This document shows positions 46,841-56,652 of a DNA stretch of 64,000 nucleotides, in pieces. The translations under genes were made by a program, and so were the position numbers. Every line of letters starts with the position of its first letter. Position 1 is the stretch's first letter. The DNA comes from PMG-095 sp037200885. GTDB taxonomy: Bacteria; Myxococcota_A; Polyangia; Polyangiales; Polyangiaceae. Where the stretch lies: assembly GCA_037200885.1 (NCBI GenBank), contig JBBCIN010000001.1, positions 1,178,001-1,242,000 of the forward strand, given 5' to 3'. The notes beneath the pieces are model-generated. The model was not told where the DNA came from. It saw only the letters and a list, made by a program, of their open reading frames with translations, and made no database searches.

Positions 46841-49800
46841 CGTAAACTCCGGATGAACGCCGCTTGGGTGTCGGCCGCGTCGATGAAATCGCGGAACGCC
46901 ACGCGGCGGCAATACGCCAAAGCGGCTTCGGTTTCTGCTTCCACCTCCGCCAGTGGCTCACCCGCGATGAGTAGGTCCGAGACGAGACAGCAAGAGCCCG
47001 ACACTGCCGAGACGGGGTCGCCCACCTTGTCGCCCACGTCGAGAGCACGGCGGCATAGCTCGTAACACCCGCGGACCGGCGCGGCCCAGGGGGTGATGAT
47101 CGCCAATGCCGAGCAGACGATCGCCTCGAAACGCCGCAATCCTTTGCTCTCGACCAAAGCGAGCCCGAGCCGTCCGAAGCGCAGGCCCGCTTCGAAGTCT
47201 CCGAATCGCGAACCGGCGATGAGCCCGAAGAAGGCATACGCGTAGCAGGAGCTGTCGCTGTGGCCGCGCTCGAGGCTCAGCTTCACCGCGGCACACAGGA
47301 TGACGCACTGAAGATTCATGTCGACCTCGGTCTGCACGCACCGAGCCATCTTTGCCAGCACGTCGAGCGTTGCGCGTGACACCGGATCGGTCGACAGCGG
47401 CAGCTCTGCCAGCGCTTCGATCGGCCGTTCGCCGAGCTCGGCCCAGATGGCGTCGTACGCGGCGCGCGTCTGTGCAGCCGACGGCTGCGTCGGGATCTCC
47501 AGCCCTGCGCTCGCCAAGTACTCGAAACAAACCACGACGCAGCGGTCGATGCGCTGGAGCGCGACATAGACGTCGGCCAGTAAGCACGCCACGGCGGCGC
47601 GCTCGACCGAGCTCTCGGCCCGAGACGTCAGAGCAATGAGGCGCGCTTCTGCGGTCGCAAATGCGCCGGTCAAGAACTCACATTCCGCTCGGTCGAACGA
47701 AAGCTCGAAGAGCAAGTCACGCCGACCTCTCCACGTCTCGGTCAGGAGCGAAGCCGCAGTCGTCAAATAGCTCAACGCCGAAGCATATGCTGCAGCGGTT
47801 TTGGCGCGCTTGCCGGCGATTAGATTCAGCTCCGCCAGTTGCTCGCGTTCGTCTTCGGAGGTGATCAGCGAAGCTCCGCGGTTGAGCTGACCCGTGACCT
47901 CGAAGATGACCTCTTCGCGTTCGCCGTGCCGAAACTGGGCGGCGAGTCGCCTTCCGATCGTCAGATGCGCCTGTGCCCGGTCTGCTTCTGGGATGAGCGC
48001 GTAGGCTGCTTCGTGAACTCGATCATGCACGAAACGGTACGAGTTTTCCGCACGAACGATCAGCTCCAGAACGAGTGCTTGCCACAGCCGGGAGTGAACC
48101 TCTTCGGGTGACGTCGCGAGTATGCATGCGAGCGTGGAGATCTCAGCGCTGGTTCCGAGACAGGCAAAGTCTCGCAGCGCGTTCTGAGTCGTGAGCGAAA
48201 GCCGGCGAAGCTTCCCGACCATGAGCTCCACCACGTTCTGCGTGAACCCCATGGCCTGAATGGCGCGCAAGTCCCAGACCCACCTCGCGCGAGACGGGAC
48301 GAAACTGAGCAGCCCGTCGTCGGCCAGCACGTGCATGAACTGGTTGACGAAGAATGGATTGCCCGCCGTCTTGTCCTGCACCAATCTGGCGAGCGGCATG
48401 GCATCGTGATTTTCACAATGCAGCGCGTCCACGATCAATTGCCCAATACTCTGCACCTGCAGCGGCTCGAGGGCGATCGTCCGCACGTCGACGCCTGCCG
48501 CGCGGATCGCGGAAAGCTTACGCATCAATGGGTGTGTCTGATTGACTTCGGTATCTCGGTAAGCAGCCACCAGCAGGAGGTGCTGCAGATCGGAATCGAC
48601 CAGCAGATGCTCCAGTAAATCGAGGGTTGCTGCATCGAGCCATTGCAAGTCATCGAAGAACAAGGAAAGTGGGTGCTCGGCCCGCGCAAAGACTCCGATC
48701 AAGCTTCGAAGCGCCAGTTGCAGGCGCGCTCGGGCCGCAGAGGCCGGGACCTCCGGAACCGGTGGCTGTTCTCCGATGATGAACCTGAGCTCTGGGATCA
48801 GCTCCGCGAGCAGCGCGCCGTTCGGTTCCAGCGCTTGCTGCAGATCGTCCCTCCATTTGCGCAGCTCGACCTCGGGCTTGCTCAGCAAGCGGCGGATCAG
48901 GCTCTGGAACGCCTGCACCAACGTGGCGTACGGAACGTTACCTTTCAGCTCGTCGAACTTGCCCGATGCGAACAGGCCGCGCGGCAGAACCTGCGCCCGG
49001 TGCAGCTCATGCACGACGGAAGATTTGCCGATCCCAGGCGCTCCGCGCACGAGCACGAACCCGCGCCGGCCGCTGCTGACGACCTGGTCGAAAGCGCCGA
49101 GCAACTCGGCGATTTCTCGCTCACGACCGTAAAGTCGCTCCGGCATTCTGAGCCGATCTGGCTGATCATTCTGGCCGAGGGCGAAGTCCTCGATGACGCC
49201 CCGGCCTTCCCAAACAGTGAGACACCGCTCGAGGTCGTGCTGCACACCCGAGGCCGTCTGATACCGCTCCTCCGGGGTCTTCGCGAGCAGTTTCATCACG
49301 ATCGCCGAAATGCTCGGCGGTATCTCCGAGAATCGCTCGCGCGGAGATGCTGGATACCGCGCGATGTGGCAGTGCACCCACTCCATCGGATCGCTCGCCG
49401 TGAACGGAAGGCTAGCGGTGAGTGCTTGATACAGCGTCACCCCGAGTGAATAAAGATCACTGCGTGCATCGATCGAGCGATTCATGCGACCGGTCTGCTC
49501 CGGTGCCATGTGGGAAAACGTTCCCGCAATGAGCTCCACCGGTTCGGGGACCTGGCGCTCACGGGGGAGGCGCGTCGCGACGCCGAAGCCCGTGAGCCAA
49601 ACCCGGTCAGTCGCCAAGTCGACCAAGATGTTCGCCGGCTTGATGTCTTTGTGTACTAAACCGTGCTCGTGGAGCCGTGCGAGTGCCCCGGCCAACGCGA
49701 CGGCCAGCCGCAGGAATCGGCCGCAACCCATCCGGGTTCCGATCATGCTATCGAGCGGTTCGCCCGCGCGATAGTCGAGCAATAAGCAGGTATTCCCGCC

Positions 49801-50052
49801 CGCCCGCACCAGCTCTCGGGGCCGCAATGCCCAGGTCCCATCGATATAGTCCTTCAGCGCGTGCTCGTGTACGAAACGACGGCTCGTGCTGGGCGCTGAG
49901 TGTTCCGCAACGGCACAGACCGCGATGAACGGTTGCCTCACTCCCTCCGCGTCATCGCGCCAGACCCTAGAAAACTTGCGTTCGCTGTCCTGCCACAACA
50001 GCTCGGGCGGGTTCTCCGCAGCGACATCGTCGAGCCACAGTGATCGATCCAT
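46693..50052 (-). CDS. Ser/Thr protein kinase-AAA ATPase part of a trifunctional kinase
   Basis: 1119 residues in this frame, the last 45 or so (after about 46835) out of the true frame. Kinase domain about 30-280: HKDIKPANI with catalytic Asp136 and Asn141, then LTGFGVA where most kinases have DFG (a change usual in this family), and HMAPEQTGR. An AAA/NB-ARC-like ATPase follows (about 300-600) with Walker A GAPGIGKSS (337 on) and Walker B LSLFFDDLQWLD. A long helical-repeat region (about 650-1070) leads towards the histidine kinase part. Intact homologues are single proteins of about 1700-2000 residues. They couple Ser/Thr phosphorylation and histidine kinase signalling; the input is not known. 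Confidence 0.88.
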   Translation of the reverse strand: MDRSLWLDDVAAENPPELLWQDSERKFSRVWRDDAEGVRQPFIAVCAVAEHSAPSTSRRFVHEHALKDYIDGTWALRPRELVRAGGNTCLLLDYRAGEPLDSMIGTRMGCGRFLRLAVALAGALARLHEHGLVHKDIKPANILVDLATDRVWLTGFGVATRLPRERQVPEPVELIAGTFSHMAPEQTGRMNRSIDARSDLYSLGVTLYQALTASLPFTASDPMEWVHCHIARYPASPRERFSEIPPSISAIVMKLLAKTPEERYQTASGVQHDLERCLTVWEGRGVIEDFALGQNDQPDRLRMPERLYGREREIAELLGAFDQVVSSGRRGFVLVRGAPGIGKSSVVHELHRAQVLPRGLFASGKFDELKGNVPYATLVQAFQSLIRRLLSKPEVELRKWRDDLQQALEPNGALLAELIPELRFIIGEQPPVPEVPASAARARLQLALRSLIGVFARAEHPLSLFFDDLQWLDAATLDLLEHLLVDSDLQHLLLVAAYRDTEVNQTHPLMRKLSAIRAAGVDVRTIALEPLQVQSIGQLIVDALHCENHDAMPLARLVQDKTAGNPFFVNQFMHVLADDGLLSFVPSRARWVWDLRAIQAMGFTQNVVELMVGKLRRLSLTTQNALRDFACLGTSAEISTLACILATSPEEVHSRLWQALVLELIVRAENSYRFVHDRVHEAAYALIPEADRAQAHLTIGRRLAAQFRHGEREEVIFEVTGQLNRGASLITSEDEREQLAELNLIAGKRAKTAAAYASALSYLTTAASLLTETWRGRRDLLFELSFDRAECEFLTGAFATAEARLIALTSRAESSVERAAVACLLADVYVALQRIDRCVVVCFEYLASAGLEIPTQPSAAQTRAAYDAIWAELGERPIEALAELPLSTDPVSRATLDVLAKMARCVQTEVDMNLQCVILCAAVKLSLERGHSDSSCYAYAFFGLIAGSRFGDFEAGLRFGRLGLALVESKGLRRFEAIVCSALAIITPWAAPVRGCYELCRRALDVGDKVGDPVSAVSGSCCLVSDLLIAGEPLAEVEAETEAALAYCRRVAFRDFIDAADTQAAFIRSLRGLHAAIRIARRRPFRRAPTTKPFRESAARARVRVLVLDSRAAGSRLRR

Positions 50053-50207
50053 CCGCTCTTCCCTCGTTTATCGCATCGAGCTGCGTTTGACCAGGGACTC
50101 CCACGCACGTACACATGGGGGGCGCGCTCAGTTGTGAATCGATACGATCGTATAATTGATTTCGCCGGGCTGATCGTCGATGGATCTGCCATTCGAGGCG
50201 GGCGGTT

Positions 50208-50316
50208 GGGCGATCGCGATCCAGCATCGCACCTCGTGGGGCGCTGCGTTTCAGCCGCAGGCACCTCGCGAGAGAAAAGCAGAGTTTGAATCAGAACTCC
50301 GTTTTCCGTTTCGAGG
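50208..50316 (-). repeat. Dispersed terminator-associated repeat, copy 3
   Basis: Box GGGCGATCGCGATCCAGCAT at 50208, then CGCACCTCGTGGGGCGCTG, CAGCCGCAGGC and a decayed hairpin (AAAAGCAGAGTTTG with CAGAACTCCGTTTT, about 50274-50305). It lies about 55 bases downstream of the minus-strand hydrolase gene, in the same orientation as the other copies. Confidence 0.7.
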
Positions 50317-50368
50317 GGATTGCCGACGCCTCGCGGTCAGTCATCGACATGACGACGGAGCGAAGCGG

Positions 50369-51439
50369 TCACAGGTGGTCGGCGTCGATCACGGCTTGGG
50401 TGAAGGCCTGCGGGGCTTCCTGCGGCAGATTGTGACCGATGCCGCCCGTGACGAGTCGGTATTCGTACTTGCCGGTGAACCGCTTGGCATACGCCTCGGC
50501 GGGCGGATGCGGCGCGCCGTTGGCATCGCCTTCTAGGGCGATCGTCGGCACGGTGATCGCGGGGAACGTAGCCAGGCGCTTCTCCAGCGCCGCGTACTTC
50601 GCCTCACCGTTGGCGAGGTCCAGCCGCCAGCGATAGTTGTGGATCACGATGGCGACGTGGTCCGGATTGTCCAGAGCGGCTGCACTGCGCTCGAAGGTCG
50701 CCTCATCGAAGTTCCATTTCGTTGAGGCCAGCTGCCAGATCAATTTGGCGAAGTCCCGGCGATGCTTGTCATAGCCGTCACGGCCGCGTTCGATCGCGAA
50801 GTAGTACTGATACCACCACTGCAGTTCGGCCTTCGGCGGCAGTGGCGTCTTGCCGGATTCCTGGCTGCCGATCAGGTAGCCGCTGACGCAGACCAGCGCC
50901 TTGACGCGCTCGGGCCACAGCGCAGCCACGATGTCGGCCGAACGCGCGCCCCAGTCGAAACCGGCGAGCTCGGCGCGCTTGATGTTGAGCGCGTCCATGA
51001 AGTCGATGACATCGCTGGCGAGGGCCGCGGGTTCAGCGTTGCGCATGGTTTTGGCGGATAAAAACTGCGTATCGCCATAACCCCGCGCATAGGGCACGAG
51101 TACCCGATAGCCTTTCGCCGCCAGTGCCGGAGCCACGTTGTCAAAGCTGTGGATGTCGTAAGGCCAACCGTGTAGCAGGATCACCGCGGGGCCATCGCCA
51201 GGTCCGAGTTCCACGTAGGCCACGTTCAGCACGCCGGCACGGATGTACTTGATCGGACCAATCGCGACCGCGATCGCCGTCGCTGACGCCTGCGCGGGCA
51301 CCGGCTTGATGGTCTGCGCGTCGGCGACGCCGAGGAGCCCGATTGTCATCACCGCAGCAACGATCAAAGCCTCCAGCTTGAACATGACGGGGATGGTCAA
51401 CCACCGGCTTGGGTATGACGCGAGCGAGGCTAAAGACAT
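50369..51439 (-). CDS. Alpha/beta hydrolase, epoxide-hydrolase-like, exported
   Basis: 356 residues from ATG 51439 with AGGAGA 6 bases upstream. An N-terminal hydrophobic leader (to about ADAQ, residue 43) implies export. The hydrolase core has oxyanion ILLHGWPYD, and nucleophile elbow AGFDWGARSA, in which Asp replaces the usual Ser, the sign of epoxide hydrolases and haloalkane dehalogenases. VPTIALEGDANGAPHPP supplies the acid region, and GGIGHNLPQEAP the catalytic His. The cap domain contains paired Tyr (WWYQYYFAIERG), as expected of an epoxide hydrolase. The substrate is unknown. Confidence 0.85.
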   Translation of the reverse strand: MSLASLASYPSRWLTIPVMFKLEALIVAAVMTIGLLGVADAQTIKPVPAQASATAIAVAIGPIKYIRAGVLNVAYVELGPGDGPAVILLHGWPYDIHSFDNVAPALAAKGYRVLVPYARGYGDTQFLSAKTMRNAEPAALASDVIDFMDALNIKRAELAGFDWGARSADIVAALWPERVKALVCVSGYLIGSQESGKTPLPPKAELQWWYQYYFAIERGRDGYDKHRRDFAKLIWQLASTKWNFDEATFERSAAALDNPDHVAIVIHNYRWRLDLANGEAKYAALEKRLATFPAITVPTIALEGDANGAPHPPAEAYAKRFTGKYEYRLVTGGIGHNLPQEAPQAFTQAVIDADHL

Positions 51440-52027
51440 GATCGTTCTCCTGGGAGTGGGGACGCCGGAGTGCGGACACCAGGCACCGCCGTAAAGATGG
51501 GAAGAGCCGGCAGCGAAACCATTGGACGATGGTATCGGTCGGTGTCGGCGTGCCCTGCCAAGCAAACGCTGCAAAATGGCGAGCTTGCGCGCGCGCGGTT
51601 TGCGATCGACGAGCGCACGTGGGCGGCTTTTATTGCTCGATTCAGGTACGCACGCAGGAGCGCGAGGCGGTATTGAACGCCGTCAAAACGCTCGTTGGTA
51701 CAGACCGAGGCAGAGCAGCCTGGCTAGCGAGGGGAGGTCGTATTCGCGATGGGTCTGGACGTAACAAGGCGATCTTGGAAAGGCTCGACTGAGCCCCCGT
51801 GATGGCGCGCGATGACGCGCCTGCTCACTCGCGAAATTTAGCGCCCGGCTGCTCCGGCTTCGAGCAGGACTTGCGGCGCACGGAGAAGTATGTGCTCACT
51901 TCGAGGACGCCCTGAATTCCGGTCAACGCGCGCGCAAGCCCAGCATCCAGCTGCAATTGCCCCACTCAGCATTGTAATCCGCCTTTCCATTTGCGCCGAG
52001 CTTTTGGCGATTCACACTAACATTCGC
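51440..52027 (+). other. Long intergenic region between divergent genes
   Basis: About 590 bases between the epoxide-hydrolase-like gene (minus) and the GH12 gene (plus). It must carry both promoters. Several short plus-strand frames overlap between 51470 and 51792 but none continues as a known protein family; they could be gene debris. No RNA, repeat or hairpin stood out. Confidence 0.35.
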
Positions 52028-53734
52028 ATGAGAACACCCTTTCATTTAGCTTCAGGTTTCGTCGGCTTTGTCAGCGTTGGTGCGGTGCTCGCTGCGCTCG
52101 CAGGCTGCTCCACTTCCAACTCCGGTTCCTCGCCCCCGCCTGCGAACGGCACCGGCGGCAGCAGTGGCCAGACGGGTACGCCCACTGCAGGCAATGGATC
52201 GCAGAACACGAACACAGGCGGAGTGGGCTCCGGTTCGATGGCTGGCGGCACCAGCAGCAACGGCGGCGGCGCGGTGGTCGGCACCGGTGGTTCGGGCGCG
52301 AACACGGGCACCGCCGGCGCGGCGCCCGTGACCTGCACCAACACGGACAAGAGCATCATCCCGATCAACAGCGATGGCTGGGTCGACAAGAGCTGCAACG
52401 CCTGCGGAATTCAAGGTGGGTTCTACTGGTACGCGGATGCCAATACCGGCGCGACGCTGAAGTGCGGTGGCGTCGCCTGCACGGCGATGAAGCCTCCCTA
52501 TGCCGCAACGGCTCCCGGTCCCGGGATGTGCATCTCCGGCACCAGCACGGGCAGCGCGGATGACTGGGGCGCGGGCATCGGCCTAAGCTTCAACGCCTCG
52601 GGCGGCATGAACTCGGTCAAGAGCGTGTTCGACGCCACCAAGGCCGCGTGCGGCAACATCACCGGCTTCGACATCACGCTCACCGGTAATACCAACGGCA
52701 TCCCGATTCGCATCGGTTTCAAGACCGCCGAGAGCGACGCGGCGATCAGCCCGTTCATTCCGGTCGGCGATCCCGGTGGCCAGACGCTCACGCTCAGCGG
52801 CAGCACGCAGATCGTGATCAACAAAGCGGTGATTCCCGCTGATTGGATGAGCACCGATCCTTCGCCCTCTGATCCTGCGCACTTGTACGATCTTCAGATC
52901 GCGGTCGCGCCGGATTCGGTGGCCGCGGGCAAGGCCTTCGACCTGTGCGTCACCAGCGTGAAGCCGGTGATTGACGGCATGAGCAGCGGAGCTGGTGGCG
53001 GCGGCGGAAACACTAGCAGCTGCAAGACGACCAGCGCCGGCACCATCGGCACCAATCTCGATATCTCGCAGCTCGGACCAAACTACGGCTTCCAGAACAA
53101 CGTGAACAACCTCGGCAGCGGCTCGGAGAGCGTCTCTGGCGCTTACGGAGCCACCTGTGCCTCGTTGAACGTGATGACGTCGGGGATTTCGAGCAGCAAC
53201 AACTCTCCCGCGTCCTACCCGTCGATCGTCGATGGGTGGCACTACGGCAAGTGGACGGGTGCCTACAGCAAGGCAAACGCCAAGGCGATCTCCGCGCTCA
53301 CCTCCGTCACGAGCAGCTGGGCATTCACGCCTCCGGCCGGCCAGAAGTGGGACGTCGCCTACGATATGTGGGTTTCGTCGAACACCGGCATCACCGCGCC
53401 GGACGCGAGCACGCTCGAAGTCATGGTCTGGCTCGACTACTCGACAACGGTGACGACGAACGCGATCGGGTCGATGGTCGGCACCTTCACCGCGGGTGGA
53501 ACCAGCTGGGAGGTTTGGTACGGCGCGACCGGTTCTTGGCACACCGTCAGCTATCGTCGAAGCCCCGGCACGGCTCCCGTCAGCAACTTCGACTTGGCGC
53601 CGTTCCTAAAGGACGCCGTGACGCGCGGTACGGGCGCTGCGAGCTGGAGCTTGCTCGGGGTCGAGGCCGGCTTCGAGCTCTTCAACGCCACCAGCGGCGG
53701 CTCGATTGATTCGTACTCACTGACGATCAACTGA
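52028..53734 (+). CDS. GH12 endoglucanase/xyloglucanase-like lipoprotein with extra N-terminal domain
   Basis: 568 residues from ATG 52028. Lipobox LAALAGC (Cys27), Gly/Ser/Asn/Thr linker to about 100. A Cys-containing beta domain (about 102-315, with DWGAGIGLSFNASGGMNSVK and GNITGFDITLTGNTNGIPIR) looks like a carbohydrate-binding module of a kind common in this group but unnamed. A Gly-rich hinge (about 320-330) leads to GH12 (about 335-568): WDVAYDMWVSSN, EVMVWLDY with nucleophile Glu464, WEVWYGATGSWHTVSY, and SLLGVEAGFELFN with acid/base Glu550. The family cleaves beta-1,4-glucans and xyloglucan with retention. Anchoring at the cell surface is expected. Confidence 0.87.
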   Translation: MRTPFHLASGFVGFVSVGAVLAALAGCSTSNSGSSPPPANGTGGSSGQTGTPTAGNGSQNTNTGGVGSGSMAGGTSSNGGGAVVGTGGSGANTGTAGAAPVTCTNTDKSIIPINSDGWVDKSCNACGIQGGFYWYADANTGATLKCGGVACTAMKPPYAATAPGPGMCISGTSTGSADDWGAGIGLSFNASGGMNSVKSVFDATKAACGNITGFDITLTGNTNGIPIRIGFKTAESDAAISPFIPVGDPGGQTLTLSGSTQIVINKAVIPADWMSTDPSPSDPAHLYDLQIAVAPDSVAAGKAFDLCVTSVKPVIDGMSSGAGGGGGNTSSCKTTSAGTIGTNLDISQLGPNYGFQNNVNNLGSGSESVSGAYGATCASLNVMTSGISSSNNSPASYPSIVDGWHYGKWTGAYSKANAKAISALTSVTSSWAFTPPAGQKWDVAYDMWVSSNTGITAPDASTLEVMVWLDYSTTVTTNAIGSMVGTFTAGGTSWEVWYGATGSWHTVSYRRSPGTAPVSNFDLAPFLKDAVTRGTGAASWSLLGVEAGFELFNATSGGSIDSYSLTIN

Positions 53735-53771
53735 ACGGCCCGGCCCAGCCCGGCCCGTGCTCGTTCCTAAA

Positions 53772-53799
53772 GCGTTCCCTCCTCACTCGGAGGGAACGC
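53772..53799 (+). terminator. Hairpin after the GH12 gene
   Basis: GCGTTCCCTCC (53772-53782) pairs perfectly with GGAGGGAACGC (53789-53799) across loop TCACTC. It is 37 bases after the GH12 stop codon. There is no T-run, so it may need Rho or act as an mRNA end-protecting stem. Confidence 0.7.
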
Positions 53800-53851
53800 C
53801 GTTGCGCGAATCGTATCTCCGTACGTATCCCGACCGCTCCGGGCTACGTAT

Positions 53852-54163
53852 TTGATTTGGCATGAAGACGGAGAACGAGCTCGACGCCAGGGTCTCTTCG
53901 ACGCCCGGTACACGGCTTATTTAGAGACGGTCGTCCACCTCCGGCCACGTCTCCACCGCTATTGCGTGCGGATGACGGGCTCCGTATTGGACGGGGAGGA
54001 CGTTCAAGTGTCCGTGGCTACTCCCGGCGGCGGAGGCTTTCGCCGTATCCTCGTCTGGTCGGGATACGTAATCCCATCCACGATGTTCATCGGCCAAGAC
54101 ATGTTCTTCGGCAACGACCGCTTCGATTTCATCGCGGACAGCCTGCGCTCCCTCGCGAGCTGA
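53852..54163 (+). pseudogene. Fused gene debris: ECF sigma factor start joined to isomerase/DsbA-like end
   Basis: A single 103-codon frame joins two unrelated family fragments. Residues about 20-52 (YTAYLETVVHLRPRLHRYC, then VRMTGSVLDGEDVQ) are the region-2 start of an ECF sigma factor. Residues about 62-100 (WSGYVIPSTMFIGQDMFFGN, then DRFDFIADSL) match the C-terminus of 2-hydroxychromene-2-carboxylate isomerase/DsbA-fold proteins. A deletion probably fused two adjacent genes. No function is expected. Confidence 0.6.
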
Positions 54164-54220
54164 GTCGGACTTCTGACCAATCGTGACGCCGCGAGGCCCC
54201 CCGACGACCGACGGTAGCTA

Positions 54221-55703
54221 TCAAGCGCCGTGCCCGTCGAGTAAGAAGGCGACGCGCGCTGCGCTCGCGCGAGCACGCACACCGGTGGACACAATCCCGA
54301 GCACGACGATTGCCAGGCCCAATGCCGCGCTGAGCCAGAAGAAGGCGTGCGTTGCGGCGGCGAAGTCCGGCCCGTGTGGGGATTCGAGCCCCGTGCCCGC
54401 GAGCGAACCGGCGAGCGCGACCCCGAGCGAAGCGCCGACCTGCCGGCTCGTCGACGCAACGGCCGATGCGGTGCCTGCGCGTGAAGCGGGGCATGCCCGA
54501 CACGGCGGTGTTGGTGATCGGCGCATTGACCATGCCGAGTCCGACGCCGAAGATCCCGTACGCGGCGAGCAGGTGCAGAAGTGGCGTGTCCTGCGCCAGC
54601 CCGGTGAGCAGCAACGCGCCCGTCGCCATTGCAGCCCCCGCTACGACGAGCGCGAGCCTCGCGCGACCCGCGCCGACGAGACGGCCCGACAGCGGCGAAC
54701 ACACCATCAACGCGAGCGCGATGGGCAATGTGGCAAGCCCGGCTTGTGAAGCGGATAGCCCCCGCGCTTCCTGAAGATAGAGCGAGTTCAAGAACAGAAA
54801 CCCGCTGAACGCCGCGAAGGCGAGCACGGCCACGAGCGTTGCGGCCGCGAAGGGAAGGCTGCGAAAAAATCGCGGGTCGAGCATCGGTTCGCGATGGCGC
54901 GATTCCCACGCGACCAGACCGACGGCGCTCGCGATCGCTGTCGCGAAGCCGATAGCGATGCGCCATGACATCCAGCCGGCGTGGCGGCCGTCGATCACGG
55001 CCGAGGTCAGCGCGAACAGTGTCGCGATGACCAACACTTGCGCCAGCGGATCGAAGCGCCGTGCCCTTTGGGCCCGCGACTCGCGCACGAAACGCGCCGT
55101 CAAGGCGAGCGCGATGACGCCCACCGGAATGTTCACCCAGAAGATCGAGCGCCAACCGACGCTCTGAACGAGCAGGCCACCGAGCAGCGGACCTGCCGCC
55201 ATGGCTACGCCGAAGGCAGCTCCCCAAATACCGACCGCGCGGGCGCGCTCCTTCGGATCGAGGAACGTGTTGACGATGATCGACATCGCGACGGGGTTGA
55301 GCATCGCGCCACCGACCGCCTGCAACGCGCGGGCCGCCACGAGGACGCGCGCGTTCGGCGCGACGCTACAGAGCAACGAGCCAACACTGAAAATCAGAAG
55401 CCCCACCTGGAACGTCTTGCGCCGACCAAAGCGATCCGCGATCGAACCGGCGAGCAGCAGGAAACTTGCCACGATGATGGTGTAAGCGTCGATCGACCAC
55501 TGCAGCTCGGCGACGCTCGCGTGCAGATCACTACGGATCGCGGGCAGGGCGATGTTGACGATCGTGGCGTCCATCGCGGTGAGGACGAGTGCCAGGCAGC
55601 AGGTGACCAAAACCATGAGCCGGCTGCGCGGAGAATCACCATCCAGGGGGGAGGGAACCGAGGTTGTTATCGCGGTTCCCGGCGAGGCTGCATCGATGCT
55701 CAT
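54221..55703 (-). pseudogene. DHA2-type MFS multidrug exporter, frame broken near its end
   Basis: From ATG 55703 the protein runs through 14-helix DHA2/EmrB features: AMDATIVNIALPAIRSDLH (motif D1), WSIDAYTIIVASFLLLAGS, DRFGRRKTFQVGL (motif A), AGPLLGGLLVQSVGWRSIFW (motif C). At about 54482 the frame shifts: NAPITNTAVSGMPR is followed in another frame by RAGTASAVASTSRQVGASLG and the last two helices, ending at 54221. One base added or lost restores a protein of about 493 residues. Without the shift the tail is Arg-rich nonsense to 54129. It is divergent from a LysR gene 58 bases away, which probably controls it. Confidence 0.82.
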
Positions 55704-55761
55704 GGTCCAAAGGTTTAGCGTGTCTGCGGAATGAATCGATTGAAACCTACGAACATGGTAC

Positions 55762-56652
55762 ATGCACCAAATGGAATCCGCGGATGCGAACCTTTTGCTC
55801 GCGCTCGACGCGCTTTTTCAGGCAGGCAGCGTCACCGGTGCGGCTCGCCGCATGAACCTGAGCCCGCCCGCGATGAGCCACACGCTCTCCCGGCTGCGGC
55901 TCGCGGTCGGCGATCCGCTGTTCGTACGCGCCGGGAACCGGCTCGTGCCCACGCCGCGCGCGCTTTCGATACGCGACCGCGTGTCGCGCGCCGCGACCGA
56001 GATCGGTTCGCTGCTTCGCCCCGATCAGCCGCTCGATCTCGCCACGCTCGAACGAACGTTCATCATTCGAGCGTCCGACGCCATGATCGTGACCGTGGGT
56101 CACGCGCTCGACGCGCTGGTCCGAAAGGAGGCACCCGGGGTGGCGCTTCACTTGGTCGGGGTCCTGCTCGCGGACGCGCGCGAGGTGGATCTCGATATCG
56201 GTGTGCAGTACGGCATCGCCTCCGATCTGCGCATCCAGACCCTGTTCCACGAAGAGATGGTGCCCGTGGTCCGCAAGGATCACCCGCTCGCCAACCGTCG
56301 GGTCGCTCCCGCGCGCCTCGCCGCACTGGAGCACATTGCGGTCGCCTCACAGCGGGCGAAGCTCGAAGATCTCACCAAACCAAAGCGCAGCCGTCGCTGG
56401 CGCCCACCGAGCCGCATCGTGCCTTCATTCCTCGCCGCAGCAGCCTTGGTGCGCGCCAGCGACGCGTACACCGTGATCCCGAGCCGCCTAGCCGCGACCA
56501 TCCTCGATGCGTTCGCCCTCTGCCGCCTCTCTGTGACCGGACCCGCAACCAAGGTCGCCATCGCCCAAGCCTGGAGTCCACGCCTAGACAACGACGCCGG
56601 CCACGTCTGGCTTCGCGGCTGCGTCCGCCGCGCGTTCGGCGCCGCCGGGTGA
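55762..56652 (+). CDS. LysR family transcriptional regulator
   Basis: 296 residues; ATG 55771 is an alternative start three codons on. The N-terminal winged helix is clear: NLLLALDALFQAGSVTGAAR, RMNLSPPAMSHTLSRLRLAV, GDPLFVRAGNRLVPTPRA. The remainder is the LysR effector domain (FHEEMVPVVRKDHPLA). Its head-to-head position with the MFS gene, 58 bases apart, suggests control of that exporter in response to a toxic small molecule. No clear T-N11-A palindrome could be picked out. Confidence 0.92.
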   Translation: MHQMESADANLLLALDALFQAGSVTGAARRMNLSPPAMSHTLSRLRLAVGDPLFVRAGNRLVPTPRALSIRDRVSRAATEIGSLLRPDQPLDLATLERTFIIRASDAMIVTVGHALDALVRKEAPGVALHLVGVLLADAREVDLDIGVQYGIASDLRIQTLFHEEMVPVVRKDHPLANRRVAPARLAALEHIAVASQRAKLEDLTKPKRSRRWRPPSRIVPSFLAAAALVRASDAYTVIPSRLAATILDAFALCRLSVTGPATKVAIAQAWSPRLDNDAGHVWLRGCVRRAFGAAG

